From positions 887,001 to 951,000 of the forward strand of contig NZ_CP008941.1 in NCBI RefSeq assembly GCF_000742835.1: 64,000 nt of DNA, given 5' to 3'. Numbering within the stretch: position 1 is the first letter of the stretch; every line of letters begins with the position of its first letter. This document shows, piece by piece, positions 1-8,707 of this stretch. This stretch comes from Candidatus Paracaedibacter acanthamoebae (GTDB lineage Bacteria; Pseudomonadota; Alphaproteobacteria; Paracaedibacterales; Paracaedibacteraceae). Under the pieces are notes generated by a model. The model was not told where the DNA came from. It was given only the letters and a program-made list of their open reading frames with translations, and searched no databases. The position numbers and the translations under genes are program-made.

Positions 1-886
1 GTAAAATGGGACGAATAAACTCTTTCAAATCAAGCAATCGGTTATGCGAGACTAAACCTGGAATTAAATCTTTAATGTGAATGACACCTAACACATTATC
101 CGTTGAGCCTTCGCAAACCGGGTAGCGGCTAAATTTAGTTTTCACAAGCAATCGCATTTCCTGAATTAAAGGTTTTGAGGCATCCATAAAGATTAAATCT
201 CCCACAGGACGCATAACATCAGATGCTTGCAAATCATAAAGTTCAAGCAGGTGATTGAGAGTCTTTATTTCTTTATGAGATAGCTCGCCGTGATGATGAC
301 TTGCTGTTAAAATTCCCTTAAGCTCAGCCACAGAAACTAAATGGTCATGATGCGCAACTTGACCGAGTCGCATCCATTCAAGAATTTTGTTAGAGCTAGC
401 ATTCAACAGAGCGATCAACGGGTACATTAACCAATAAAACGCATATAAAGGGGCAGCTGAGAAAAGCGACATCTTAATGGGTTGACGAATGGCCATCGAT
501 TTTGGCATTAATTCGCCGATAACGATGTGCAAATAAGAAATAATTGAGAATGCTAAAATAAAGGAAATAAGATGAATAATCTTTTCGGAGAAGATACCAA
601 AACTTTCGAATAGGGGCGTCAATAACTCTGCAAACGCTGGTTCCCCAATCCACCCTAACCCCAGCGATGACAAGGTAATACCCAACTGACAGGCCGATAA
701 ATAAGAATCCAGATTAGAGTGAACTTTCGCTAAGAGATGTCCCTTTATCCCATGGGCAGTCGATAAACTTTCTACCTGGGTTTGTCGGATTTTGACCAAA
801 GAAAATTCAGCGACAACAAAAAAACCATTTAAAATAACAAAGCCAAAAGCGGCCAGAATCAGAGCAAAATTAGTTAAAAAACTCAT
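1..886 (-). CDS. CNNM/CorC-family CBS-domain membrane protein (HlyC/CorC type), C-terminus cut by window edge
   Basis: The frame is open from an ATG at 886 down to base 1, so the C-terminus lies outside. The N-terminal part is a DUF21/CNNM membrane domain: an N-terminal hydrophobic helix (residues about 5-25) followed by AEFSLVKIRQTQVE and the family hallmark stretch LSACQLGITLSSLGLGWIGE, then further hydrophobic segments. A cytoplasmic region begins near residue 195 (HGELSHKEIKTLNHLLELYD, DVMRPVGDLIFM), the usual start of the CBS pair, and continues with FSRYPVCEGSTDNVLGVIHI. Family members are linked to Mg/Co handling, which is family knowledge rather than something shown here. The next gene downstream is not visible. 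Confidence 0.85.
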   Translation of the reverse strand, partial: MSFLTNFALILAAFGFVILNGFFVVAEFSLVKIRQTQVESLSTAHGIKGHLLAKVHSNLDSYLSACQLGITLSSLGLGWIGEPAFAELLTPLFESFGIFSEKIIHLISFILAFSIISYLHIVIGELMPKSMAIRQPIKMSLFSAAPLYAFYWLMYPLIALLNASSNKILEWMRLGQVAHHDHLVSVAELKGILTASHHHGELSHKEIKTLNHLLELYDLQASDVMRPVGDLIFMDASKPLIQEMRLLVKTKFSRYPVCEGSTDNVLGVIHIKDLIPGLVSHNRLLDLKEFIRPIL

Positions 887-1084
887 TATATTTCCTAGTT
901 AACAATCCTTTGTTTTATAACAGGATAACCTGCATTAAATCTGCGCCAGCATCAAAATTTTGTTTTTGCCCAGCACAAAGGATCAGAAGATTCACATTGT
1001 ACAATAAGGCCCTATGGATTCTCAAGGTTTTTTTAAAAGTAGCCATACAATAAAAAGAATAGTTTTGAAAAAGGCCGTTCATTA

Positions 1085-1116
1085 TACTAAAAAAGCCGGA
1101 AGGATATTCCGGCTTT
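1085..1116 (-). terminator. Rho-independent terminator of the BI-1 gene
   Basis: A perfect 10-bp stem (1092-1101 with 1107-1116, 5-base loop) is followed on the minus strand by a T run (complement of 1088-1094). It lies about 20 bp past the stop codon of the minus-strand BI-1 gene. Confidence 0.85.
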
Positions 1117-1135
1117 CTAAGACACACATTCAATA

Positions 1136-1846
1136 TCAGTCGCGGCGATCGCCAAACAAACGCAACAACGAAATGAAGATATTGATAAAATCGAGATACA
1201 GAGCAAGGGCGCCCATAACGGCTTTTTTACCCGCAATTTCTGCACCATCAGATTCTAAATAAATATCTTTAATTTTTTGAGTATCATAGGCTGTCAATCC
1301 GGTGAAGATCACCACAGAAAGCGCAGATATCACAAAACTCATCGCACTACTATGCATAAAAAGATTCACGAGAGAAGCAATAACAATACCGATCAATCCC
1401 ATGAACAAAAAAGAACCCATGGATGTTAAATCTTTTTTAGTTGTGTAGCCGTATAAGGCCATCGCCCCAAACATACTGGCTGTGATAAAGAAAATACGCG
1501 CGACACTTTCCCCCGTATAAAGCAACAACAAAGGTGTCAGAGAGAACCCGACTAATGTTGCATAAACCCAGAAAGTTGTCTGGGCTGCTGAAAAGCTCAT
1601 CCTGCCAACCCGAAAGCTTAAGAATAATACTACTGCGAGCGGCGCAAACAGAGTAACATACTGCATCCCCGGAGCATAAAGAAATTGGTTTAAGGCGGGA
1701 ATTGTTGCCGCCAAAAATGCCGCTAAGCCGGTAATACCCAAGCCAAGCCCCATATAGGCGAAAACACGTTGCATATAGCCACGCAAACCTTCTTCAAAAG
1801 CCGCAAACTGGCCTGAGCGAGTAACTGTACGATTTTGGTAAGACAT
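1136..1846 (-). CDS. Bax inhibitor-1/YccA family membrane protein
   Basis: This is a protein of about 236 residues with seven predicted membrane segments, typical of the BI-1/YccA/TMBIM family. The family signature is visible: EEGLRGYMQRVFAYMGLGL near the start, FLSFRVGRMSFSAAQ in the middle, and GLTAYDTQKIKDIY plus ALALYLDFINIFISLLRLFG at the C-terminal end. YccA-type members interact with FtsH, and others act as Ca leak channels; which applies here is unknown. I chose the ATG at 1846 because GGAGAAG lies 4 bases upstream; a longer frame to 1924 has no ribosome site and adds an AT-rich non-family extension. The gene is monocistronic, ending in a clear terminator. Confidence 0.9.
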   Translation of the reverse strand: MSYQNRTVTRSGQFAAFEEGLRGYMQRVFAYMGLGLGITGLAAFLAATIPALNQFLYAPGMQYVTLFAPLAVVLFLSFRVGRMSFSAAQTTFWVYATLVGFSLTPLLLLYTGESVARIFFITASMFGAMALYGYTTKKDLTSMGSFLFMGLIGIVIASLVNLFMHSSAMSFVISALSVVIFTGLTAYDTQKIKDIYLESDGAEIAGKKAVMGALALYLDFINIFISLLRLFGDRRD

Positions 1847-2071
1847 ACGTAACTTCTCCATAAAAATTAGTAAAATAGACCATCTATTTATAAATATAAT
1901 ACATTTTTTTATCTTAGAAAGCAATCAAAGCAGGCTTTTTTACGCGAATGAGCTCATCCCCTGTGGTTTGCATGAGATTTTTTCATCGTTTAGTCGTGGT
2001 GATTATCTTAACTTTAGGATATTATGTGGGAACATTCGACCACTTTCGAACTGGACTCTTGGAGATACCTT

Positions 2072-2524
2072 ATGCTAGCTATCAGAGATCAAGCTCCTGA
2101 TTTTACCTTACGAAGCGATACGGGGGAGACGATTGCTCTGTCTGCCCTTAAAGGCAAAAAAGTTGTCCTTTACTTTTATCCAAAGGATAACACCAGTGGC
2201 TGCACCAAGCAAGCTTGCGATATTCGAGATAATCTCGCTGAGATTAAGGCAAAGGCTGCCATTGTAATTGGGGTTTCTAAAGATTCCTTAAAATCCCATG
2301 CAAAATTCAGAGAAAATCACCAATTGAATTTTCCCTTGTTAAGTGATGAAACAGGTGAGATTTGTGAAAAATATGGAACATGGGTTGAAAAATCCATGTA
2401 TGGGCGCAAGTATATGGGCATTGACCGTGCCACTTTTATCATTGATGAGCAGGGTAAGATTTCTCATATTTGGCGTAAAGTAAAGGTTCCTGGCCACTTA
2501 GTGGATGTTTTAGGAAAGCTATAA
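2072..2524 (+). CDS. bcp: Thioredoxin-dependent thiol peroxidase, Bcp/PrxQ family
   Basis: A peroxiredoxin of 150 residues that reduces hydrogen peroxide and organic hydroperoxides in the cytoplasm. The AhpC/TSA fold is evident from DQAPDFTLRSDTGE, VVLYFYPKDNTSGCTKQACD and ATFIIDEQGKISHIW. The peroxidatic Cys44 and a resolving Cys49 five residues later give the CxxxxC arrangement of the atypical 2-Cys Bcp class. The ATG at 2072 has GGAG 7 bases upstream; the longer in-frame start at 2024 adds 16 residues unlike the family. It is followed 2 bases later by an MFS efflux gene, so the three genes 2072-4157 are probably one transcript. Confidence 0.95.
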   Translation: MLAIRDQAPDFTLRSDTGETIALSALKGKKVVLYFYPKDNTSGCTKQACDIRDNLAEIKAKAAIVIGVSKDSLKSHAKFRENHQLNFPLLSDETGEICEKYGTWVEKSMYGRKYMGIDRATFIIDEQGKISHIWRKVKVPGHLVDVLGKL

Positions 2525-2526
2525 TT

Positions 2527-3705
2527 ATGCTACTCCCCAAACACATAGCCTGGACAGTTTTTGCCATGAATGTCATATTGATTTCCTCAATCGATATTTA
2601 TATTCCTGCAGCTCCTTATTTGTCCCATTTATTTGAGGTTGAAGATTCGATCATGAAGCTCACATTTCTGATCAATCCTCTTTTGTCCTCTTTGATGGGT
2701 ATCCCCTTTGGGCGTTATTCTGACAAGGTCGGCCGACGGCCCTTCATCATTGCGGGTACTTGCTTGTACATTATCGGATCTTTATTATGCACAGTTGCCC
2801 CTGGAATAGAGATTTTCTTTGTGGGGCGCTGTCTTCAAGCGATGGGAACAGGTGGCTTGTCGGTTTTAAGTGGGGCCCTGTTGGCCGATATTTTTGCCGG
2901 CGCCACCTTAGCACGCTATATGGGGATTCTTGCTAGTATTTATCCACTTGTTTTTGCCTTAGCACCCATTATCGGTGCAGAAATTTTGACCCACTTTGGA
3001 TGGCGTTATATCTTTTCAATAAATTTGATCGCCATGGTCTGTATGGCAGTTTTTATGTGGACCATACTTCCAGAAACGAATAGGCAAACTAAATTATCGT
3101 CCAAGCCAGCAGAAGGCATGGCAGGGATGCGCACTCTCCTGTTTAGCGGAACTGCATTTTTATTAGTAATGATTCATGCAATGCCCATTTGCTTTAATGG
3201 CATTTTCACTGTTAACAGCCCTTTTATCTATATTGATAATTTTTTGATGACACCAACCGAATTCGCCTATATTCAAGCAATCCCTGTTTCCACTCAATTT
3301 ATCGGGGCTTTTATTTACAAATCAATTGTTGAAAGAATTGGGCTTGCCAGTAGCTTAAAATTTGGGCTCGTTACCACAATTACATTTATTCTTGTGTCCG
3401 TTTGCATGATGAGCGGCTTTATCCAACCAGACCCTTACCTGATCATATCAATTATCTCAATATTTTCTTTAGGCTCAACATTCCTCATTTCATCCGCAGC
3501 GACACTAATTCTCGATAAAAACCCGGGCAATAAAGGCTTGACCATGTCTTATATTTCCTTCATGCGCAACATGGCAATTTCCATCGGGGTGGGGGTTATC
3601 TCTACCTTTCATTATGAAACCATTACCCCTATTATTGGGTGCATGATTGCAGCTGCTGCTCTTGAAGCTATTTTAGTTCGGGCTCAATTAAGGAAGATGA
3701 TGTGA
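2527..3705 (+). CDS. MFS transporter, Bcr/CflA drug-efflux subfamily
   Basis: A 392-residue, 12-helix major facilitator. The opening (SSIDIYIPAAPYLSHLF) matches the 'D-Y-PALP' start of the Bcr/CflA subfamily, and motif A reads GRYSDKVGRRP in the first cytoplasmic loop. A conserved GRCLQAMG lies in helix 4. The family exports drugs such as bicyclomycin and chloramphenicol by proton antiport; the natural substrate here is unknown. Its start codon sits 2 bases after the bcp stop, with AGGAAAG inside the bcp end as ribosome site, and its own end overlaps the next gene by 4 bases. Confidence 0.9.
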   Translation: MLLPKHIAWTVFAMNVILISSIDIYIPAAPYLSHLFEVEDSIMKLTFLINPLLSSLMGIPFGRYSDKVGRRPFIIAGTCLYIIGSLLCTVAPGIEIFFVGRCLQAMGTGGLSVLSGALLADIFAGATLARYMGILASIYPLVFALAPIIGAEILTHFGWRYIFSINLIAMVCMAVFMWTILPETNRQTKLSSKPAEGMAGMRTLLFSGTAFLLVMIHAMPICFNGIFTVNSPFIYIDNFLMTPTEFAYIQAIPVSTQFIGAFIYKSIVERIGLASSLKFGLVTTITFILVSVCMMSGFIQPDPYLIISIISIFSLGSTFLISSAATLILDKNPGNKGLTMSYISFMRNMAISIGVGVISTFHYETITPIIGCMIAAAALEAILVRAQLRKMM

Positions 3706-4157
3706 AACTTAAACGATCGACATTATTAAAGCTAATCAATTTCTGGCTACCATTTGTGGGAGCTGGTATTAGAGTTAAATCCATTTCCGATGACATTTTG
3801 TCCATTGATGTGGAAATGAAATTACGCTGGTGGAATCGCAATTACGTAAAAACCCATTTTGGTGGTTCCTTGTATGCGATGACCGATGCCTTTTTTATGA
3901 TGATCTTATTGGAAAATCTAGGTAAAGATTATATTGTTTGGGATAAAGCAGCGACAATTCGTTTTAAAAAACCAGGCAGAGGAACGGTTCGGGCTCATTT
4001 TCACATCCCGCTTGAAGAAATTGAAAGAATTCGACAACTTGCCAATACAAACTATAAAGTTGAGCCTCAATTTACCGTCAATGTGATGGATGAGAGCGGC
4101 ACCATTATTGCTGAGGTGGACAAACTGCTGTATGTCCGACGCAAAGATAAAACCTAA
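3702..4157 (+). CDS. DUF4442 hotdog-fold protein, thioesterase-like
   Basis: A 151-residue protein starting with GTG that overlaps the preceding MFS stop (GTGA), which implies translational coupling. The sequence resembles the DUF4442/YiiD-C group of hotdog proteins: a central helix-like segment (THFGGSLYAMTDAFFMMILLE) after a strand containing LRWWNRNYVKTHFGG, and a strand KAATIRFKKPGRGTVRAHF. Such proteins are presumed acyl-CoA thioesterases, but no catalytic residue can be assigned with confidence. Linkage with a peroxiredoxin and an efflux pump gives no clear functional hint. Confidence 0.8.
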   Translation: MKLKRSTLLKLINFWLPFVGAGIRVKSISDDILSIDVEMKLRWWNRNYVKTHFGGSLYAMTDAFFMMILLENLGKDYIVWDKAATIRFKKPGRGTVRAHFHIPLEEIERIRQLANTNYKVEPQFTVNVMDESGTIIAEVDKLLYVRRKDKT

Positions 4158-4236
4158 CAATAAAAAATAAAATACTCCCTCTTCCCATCAGAATTTTTTT
4201 TGACATCTTTAATAACTAAATGGTGAGGAACCCGCC

Positions 4237-5481
4237 TTAGCTTTCAGTTAGCACCTGGCGAATTCGATTAATTCCCCAATCAATCTCTTCCTTAGTAATA
4301 ACCAATGGCGGTGCCAAACGCACAACTGTTTCATGGGTTTCTTTAGATAAAACTCCCAATTTTGCTAGTTTCTCACAAATTTGACGGGCGGCGGCAATTT
4401 TTGGATTAATCTCGAGACCAATCCACAGCCCAATGCCGCGGATATCCTTAACCATCTTGCTATCAATAGATTGCAGTTGTTTTGTCAAATAAGCTCCCAT
4501 TTCTTGACTGCGTTCACACAACTGATCCTCTTCCAAGAGCTCTAGCGCTTTGATTGCAATAGCCGCTCCCAACGGATTACCACCAAAGGTTGACCCATGA
4601 CTGCCAGGATTAAAAACATCCATCAAATGACGTTTTCCAGCCACCCCGGATACAGGGAATAACCCGCCTCCCAAAGCTTTCCCCAAGATCACAGCATCTG
4701 GGCTAACATCTTCATGTTCGCACGCCAGAATTTTTCCAGTGCGTCCCAGGCCGCTCTGCACCTCGTCAACCACCAGCATCACATTATTTTTCTTACAAAT
4801 AGCAGACACTTGCTTCAGCCAACCTTTCGGCGGCATGACAATTCCTGCTTCTCCTTGAATTGGCTCTGTCAGCACCGCACAGGTATTCGGAGTAATTGCC
4901 TTTTCAAGCGCGATGGCATCACCAAAAGGAACGGATTTAAACCCAGCCAAAAACGGCCCAAATCCCTTTTGATAATCTTTGTCGGAAGAAAAACTGATAA
5001 TACCAATTGTGCGACCGTGGAAATTTTGGGACGTAACAATAATTTCTGCTTGATCAGTGGGAATGCCTTTAACTTGATAGCCCCACCGCCGTACTGCTTT
5101 AATAGCCGTTTCCACAGCTTCAGCTCCCGTGTTCATCGGTAACATTCGATCCATCCCAGTCATTTTACAGACTGTTTCTAAGAAGCGGGGCATCACATCA
5201 TTATGATAAGCCCGTGAACACATAGCCAATCGGTTAACCTGATCGATCATAGTAGAAACAAGGCGCGGATGCGAATGGCCATGGCTGACTGCTGAATAGG
5301 CGGACATCATATCCAGATATTTTTTACCTGTTACATCCCACAGCCAAACGCCTTCACCCCGACAAAGGACAACAGGAAGTGGATGGTAATTATGAGCCCC
5401 CCACCGATCTTCGAGATCCATATAGTCTTGACTCTCCATCATCCGTGACCTCGCTGTTGTGGTTGCTGCAAAACCTTCCAT
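4237..5481 (-). CDS. rocD: Ornithine aminotransferase (ornithine--oxo-acid transaminase)
   Basis: A PLP enzyme of 414 residues transferring the delta-amino group of ornithine to 2-oxoglutarate, giving glutamate semialdehyde and glutamate. Class-III aminotransferase marks are present: GAHNYHPLPVV at the start, MNTGAEAVETAIKAVRRWGY, the PLP Asp in VVDEVQSGLGRTG, and the Schiff-base Lys in DAVILGKALGGGLFPVSG, followed by GSHGSTFGGNP. The ATG at 5481 has GGGGAG 7 bases upstream; a longer frame to 5517 lies wholly in the arginase gene. The first 43 bases overlap the end of rocF, so the two enzymes of arginine breakdown are translationally linked. Confidence 0.95.
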   Translation of the reverse strand: MEGFAATTTARSRMMESQDYMDLEDRWGAHNYHPLPVVLCRGEGVWLWDVTGKKYLDMMSAYSAVSHGHSHPRLVSTMIDQVNRLAMCSRAYHNDVMPRFLETVCKMTGMDRMLPMNTGAEAVETAIKAVRRWGYQVKGIPTDQAEIIVTSQNFHGRTIGIISFSSDKDYQKGFGPFLAGFKSVPFGDAIALEKAITPNTCAVLTEPIQGEAGIVMPPKGWLKQVSAICKKNNVMLVVDEVQSGLGRTGKILACEHEDVSPDAVILGKALGGGLFPVSGVAGKRHLMDVFNPGSHGSTFGGNPLGAAIAIKALELLEEDQLCERSQEMGAYLTKQLQSIDSKMVKDIRGIGLWIGLEINPKIAAARQICEKLAKLGVLSKETHETVVRLAPPLVITKEEIDWGINRIRQVLTES

Positions 5482-6401
5482 TTTTTTCTCCCCATCATTG
5501 AATAGACAAATCTCCAAATTAAATTAAGCGTTTTATCTTGAATATCTAAGGTCGGGTTAAATTCTACCAATTCGAACCCCAACAATTGGTCGTGGTCAAA
5601 AATTCCCTCCATTGCGAATAAAACGTCAGTTTCCAACAATCCATTCGGTTCAGCAGCCCCCGTTCCTGGCGCAATAAGGGGGTCAAAAGCATCCACATCA
5701 AAACTAATACCAAAATGTTGACCATTTTTAGTAAGCATTGTGACTGCTTCCTCAAAGCATGCTCTAAACCCTCGCTGCCGCACTTCATCCATATACATGA
5801 CGCGCACGCCTAATTGCTCTAAAAGGACCTGCTCGCCCTCTTCAAAGCTCCGTGCACCAATAATTACAAGATTTTCCGGCTTTAATTTAGGCTCAGCAGA
5901 GCCAATAGAGGTTAACTCACAATCCCCCTGCCCTATCAAGGCTGCCAAGGGCATCCCATGCCGTGCTTGAGACGGACTTGTTTCCGGCGTATGAGAGTCC
6001 AAATGCGCATCAATCCAAATAAGACCAAAATCTTTTTGATAATGCTGATGCATTGCAGACCAAGTTCCAATAGCAATAGAATGATCGCCCCCTAAAACAA
6101 AGGGGGTGAATCCTCGCCCCAGACAATCAACCGTATATTCATAAACTTCTTGGACTGTATTCAGTACATTGGTAAATCGCATCGCACCATTCAGGGAACA
6201 GAATGGCAATTTAGGAACTGTAATTCCATCGGGATGAGCGTCAATTTGATAGGATTTTTTAAAAAAAGTACGATCGAATCTTTCAGAATTTAAGCCTAAT
6301 GGATCAAAACTATGAAAGAGAGCGTACGCTCCGGCACCCGTCCCCATATTCGAGGCTCCCCATCCACTTGATGCACTAATCAAAGCCCAGTTTTTAGACA
6401 T
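5439..6401 (-). CDS. rocF: Arginase
   Basis: A ureohydrolase of 320 residues that splits arginine into ornithine and urea using a binuclear manganese centre. Metal-binding motifs are all visible: FVLGGDHSIAIGTW, LIWIDAHLDSHTPETSPS and SFDVDAFDPLIAPGTGAAEPNG. Residues after HLD (SHTPETSPSxxxHGMPLA) match arginase rather than agmatinase. The stop falls inside rocD, placing arginase first in a two-gene arginine catabolic operon. No urease is visible in this window, so urea is probably lost. A patch of palindromic repeats lies 110 bases upstream of the start. Confidence 0.95.
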   Translation of the reverse strand: MSKNWALISASSGWGASNMGTGAGAYALFHSFDPLGLNSERFDRTFFKKSYQIDAHPDGITVPKLPFCSLNGAMRFTNVLNTVQEVYEYTVDCLGRGFTPFVLGGDHSIAIGTWSAMHQHYQKDFGLIWIDAHLDSHTPETSPSQARHGMPLAALIGQGDCELTSIGSAEPKLKPENLVIIGARSFEEGEQVLLEQLGVRVMYMDEVRQRGFRACFEEAVTMLTKNGQHFGISFDVDAFDPLIAPGTGAAEPNGLLETDVLFAMEGIFDHDQLLGFELVEFNPTLDIQDKTLNLIWRFVYSMMGRKKWKVLQQPQQRGHG

Positions 6402-6509
6402 TTCCTCAATCCCATAAAAACAGTCTATGAAATTATGCTATCTCAATTTTTACTAAAAATCTATGCATTGTCCTAAAAAAAGAAACCCTTAATGATTATA
6501 TTTTTTAGA

Positions 6510-6905
6510 CTCTACTCTCGGCTGAAGAGCCGGGAAGAGAGAGGGGGGATGGGCGATAGTTTGCAATAAAAACTTCCTCTTTCCGGGCAACCGAAGGGCG
6601 ACACGGAAACCATACCTGTGTCTGTATGATGGTAAGGCTTAGGAAAGCATAGCTGTGATAAAATCATTATGTCTCCCAAAGAGAGGCATGGATGCCGGGT
6701 CAAGCCCGGCATGAGGAAGATGGTGACAATTCTTCAAAAAACTCCCTCTTTCAGGGCAAGCGCAGACAGCTATATCTTTCTAAATTCTTCTCCTACCCAC
6801 AACGTAGGAATGGATCTCAGGTCAAGCCGGGGATGAAGGAATTTTCATAAGATTCAGGTTTTCGGGTCATCCTTCGGTTGCCTGGGAAAAGGGAATTTTG
6901 TGAAA
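6510..6905. repeat. Intergenic patch of palindromic repeats (patch 1 of 3)
   Basis: This non-coding stretch between rocF and the DUF2155 gene is more GC-rich than its surroundings and built from short palindromes. Three modules recur elsewhere in the window: (a) 6581-6607, a TTCCGGGC...GACACGGAA hairpin nearly identical to 25127-25154; (b) 6692-6712, ATGCCGGG/CCCGGCAT with a 5-base loop, related to 24807-24827 and 49881-49901; (c) 6650-6668, tagctgtgataaaatcatt, identical at 24868-24886. A further hairpin is at 6517-6534. A 66-codon frame here is a by-product of the repeats. They resemble REP-like or RPE-like extragenic repeats of alphaproteobacteria. Confidence 0.8.
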
Positions 6906-6919
6906 AATAGTGCAAATCC

Positions 6920-7312
6920 CTAATCACATCCCACTAGCATGATATCATACAAGGAATGCTCTATCGGTTTCTGAGGATAGCGAGGCGATGATACTAATTC
7001 TCCGCTATATAATTCGACAGACTCGTCTGATTCTTGTTCTAAAAGAATCTGCACCGGTACGCTATAAATTTCACCGTCAAAAGAGTCTTTTTCCCGACGG
7101 CATTCTCCTGGAACAATACGCAAATCGTGAATCACAGCTGATGAATCTACCTGAATTTTTAAGGGAGTTTTTTTAGCTGAAACTTTATTGAGAACCTCAA
7201 AGTTAATTGATGCAGCATGACTTACAGAAGGTACACCCCCCATAATCAAGACCGAGTGGCTCATAATAAGGGGTACCAGTCTCCCCCAAATGCTTGGTTT
7301 TATCATGCCCAT
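6920..7312 (-). CDS. DUF2155 domain-containing periplasmic protein
   Basis: A protein of 130 residues with a signal peptide (hydrophobic segment about residues 9-32, cleavage near SHAAS). The mature part begins FEVLNKVSAKKTPLKIQV and ends PIEHSLYDIMLVGC, the characteristic start and end of the alphaproteobacterial DUF2155 family; two Cys are conserved (IVPGECRR and the final VGCD). The start codon shares a base with the mlaD stop (TAATG), so the genes are co-translated. This pairing is common in alphaproteobacteria and suggests an envelope role linked to lipid transport, but no function is established. Confidence 0.85.
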   Translation of the reverse strand: MGMIKPSIWGRLVPLIMSHSVLIMGGVPSVSHAASINFEVLNKVSAKKTPLKIQVDSSAVIHDLRIVPGECRREKDSFDGEIYSVPVQILLEQESDESVELYSGELVSSPRYPQKPIEHSLYDIMLVGCD

Positions 7313-7779
7313 TACTTATCTGCTTTGTTGTCTCCCTCTTCATTATTGGCAAAAAGATACTTTCCAATCAAGCCCTCAAGGCTAATTGATGATTGTGTAT
7401 AGGTTACTTGATCGCCAGGAGCTAAGTTGACATCACTTCCCCCGGGAACCAAAGCAATATATTTACCCCCCATTAGGCTTTCACTAACAATTTGAGCAGA
7501 GGTATCTTCAGGTAAAATAATAGAAGAATCAACGTTCATATCAACCCGCGCTAGAAAGGTTTTAGGATCAATCGAAATATGCTGAATATCCCCAATCTTA
7601 ACCCCACTGAGCTTGATATCATTCCCCTCGACCAAACCATCAATTCGATCAAACTTTGCGTACAGATTATACCCATTAACAACTTTTGTCCCGCTGGCGG
7701 TGTACGCATAATAAAAAAAACCACTCGCAATAGCTAAAACAACAGCTCCTGTAATGGCTTCGACAACATTAGCACGCAT
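7312..7779 (-). CDS. mlaD: MlaD-type MCE-domain protein (outer-membrane lipid asymmetry)
   Basis: A protein of 155 residues with one N-terminal membrane anchor (residues about 10-28) and one MCE domain. Typical features are YNLYAKFDRIDGLVEGNDIKLSGVKIGDI, the strand VDMNVDSSIILPEDTSAQIVSESLMGG, and KYIALVPGGSDVNLAPGD. MlaD hexamers are the periplasmic lipid-binding ring of the MlaFEDB ABC system that returns phospholipids from the outer to the inner membrane. The ABC subunits are not adjacent here. The gene is followed by DUF2155 with a one-base overlap. Confidence 0.9.
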   Translation of the reverse strand: MRANVVEAITGAVVLAIASGFFYYAYTASGTKVVNGYNLYAKFDRIDGLVEGNDIKLSGVKIGDIQHISIDPKTFLARVDMNVDSSIILPEDTSAQIVSESLMGGKYIALVPGGSDVNLAPGDQVTYTQSSISLEGLIGKYLFANNEEGDNKADK

Positions 7780-7793
7780 TTATTTATATTTCC

Positions 7794-8261
7794 TTATTCT
7801 AAATGACTTCTTAGCATCCAAGCAAATTTTCCTAACTCTTGAAGTCGACCGATCATAAGATCTGCCGTTGCATCATCATCCACCGATAAAGCAACTGTCT
7901 TGACTTCGTTTGTCCGACGTATAAGTAGTTCTATATCTAATACAAGTCGACGAACCATGTCCATAGATTCTAGTGAACCCTTTTCTTCTTTGATGGCACT
8001 AATTGCCATGAATTCTGTATAACTTGCAGGACAATAAAAACCTAAGGCGCGAATTCGCTCGGCTATTTCGTCACCAGCCGCATCTAAACTTTCGTAAATC
8101 TCTTGGAAAAATTCATGCAGATATTTAAAATGGATACCGGTGATATTCCAATGATAATTTCTGGTTTTTAGCGATAAAATGAAGGTATCAGCCAACACAC
8201 GTAATGCTGCATCAACAACAACTTTACGACCCTTTTTATCAATTCCAATATCAATAATCAT
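7794..8261 (-). CDS. dps: Dps-family DNA-protecting ferritin
   Basis: The chosen start (ATG at 8261, GGAG 8 bases upstream) gives 155 residues, normal for Dps; a longer frame to 8372 adds a stretch with no family similarity. The ferroxidase-site signature is clear: TRNYHWNITGIHFKYLHEFF followed by LDAAGDEIAERIRALG. Dps dodecamers oxidise and store iron and bind DNA during stress. The short N-terminus has a few lysines that could contribute to DNA binding. It lies 14 bases upstream of mlaD on the same strand, so co-transcription is possible though functionally unrelated. Confidence 0.93.
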   Translation of the reverse strand: MIIDIGIDKKGRKVVVDAALRVLADTFILSLKTRNYHWNITGIHFKYLHEFFQEIYESLDAAGDEIAERIRALGFYCPASYTEFMAISAIKEEKGSLESMDMVRRLVLDIELLIRRTNEVKTVALSVDDDATADLMIGRLQELGKFAWMLRSHLE

Positions 8262-8421
8262 TCCTGACACTCCATCTTTATTATCTTCACTATATTCTAG
8301 AATTTCCCAATAAACCGTTAACGATAAAATTTTATGAATTTTACCATATCTTAAATTTCCAATGGTTAACATGACTATATCTTCAGAAAAGACAATAGTT
8401 TTTTAGTAGGCAGAAGCAACC

Positions 8422-8679
8422 ATGAGCAATCCAAGACCTTTTATGATTTGCATCCTTCTTGGTAGTATCATAATAACTCAAACGGCTTGTAATCCTTTTA
8501 TGGTCTTTCGCCCTAACTCTGAAGATCTCGTCAAAAATGGATGGGCTGATCAACCCTCTAAACAAAAAGACCCTCCCCCACTTTATTGCTATAACACCTT
8601 AGGACATAAAGTCTGTCATTCAGCTCCCCTCGACGATCAAAGTCGCCTTCAAAATTATTACGGTCCTCGCCCTTATTAG
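8422..8679 (+). CDS. Small lipoprotein
   Basis: An 85-residue protein with a lipoprotein signal: hydrophobic segment ICILLGSIIITQTAC, with Cys23 as the lipid attachment site. The mature part has two more Cys in LYCYNTLGHKVCHSAPL, plausible as a disulfide, and ends PRPY. I recall similar short lipoproteins ('YCYxTLGxVxCHxxPL') in other alphaproteobacteria, but no function is known to me. The ribosome site is weak. It stands alone between two minus-strand genes. Confidence 0.75.
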   Translation: MSNPRPFMICILLGSIIITQTACNPFMVFRPNSEDLVKNGWADQPSKQKDPPPLYCYNTLGHKVCHSAPLDDQSRLQNYYGPRPY

Positions 8680-8707
8680 GCAAAACACTCAGGAAGTCAA
8701 CCTCAAT

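Noticed and set aside
6512-6712. 66-codon minus-strand frame
   Set aside because: It lies entirely in palindromic repeats, has no ribosome site and no protein-like composition.
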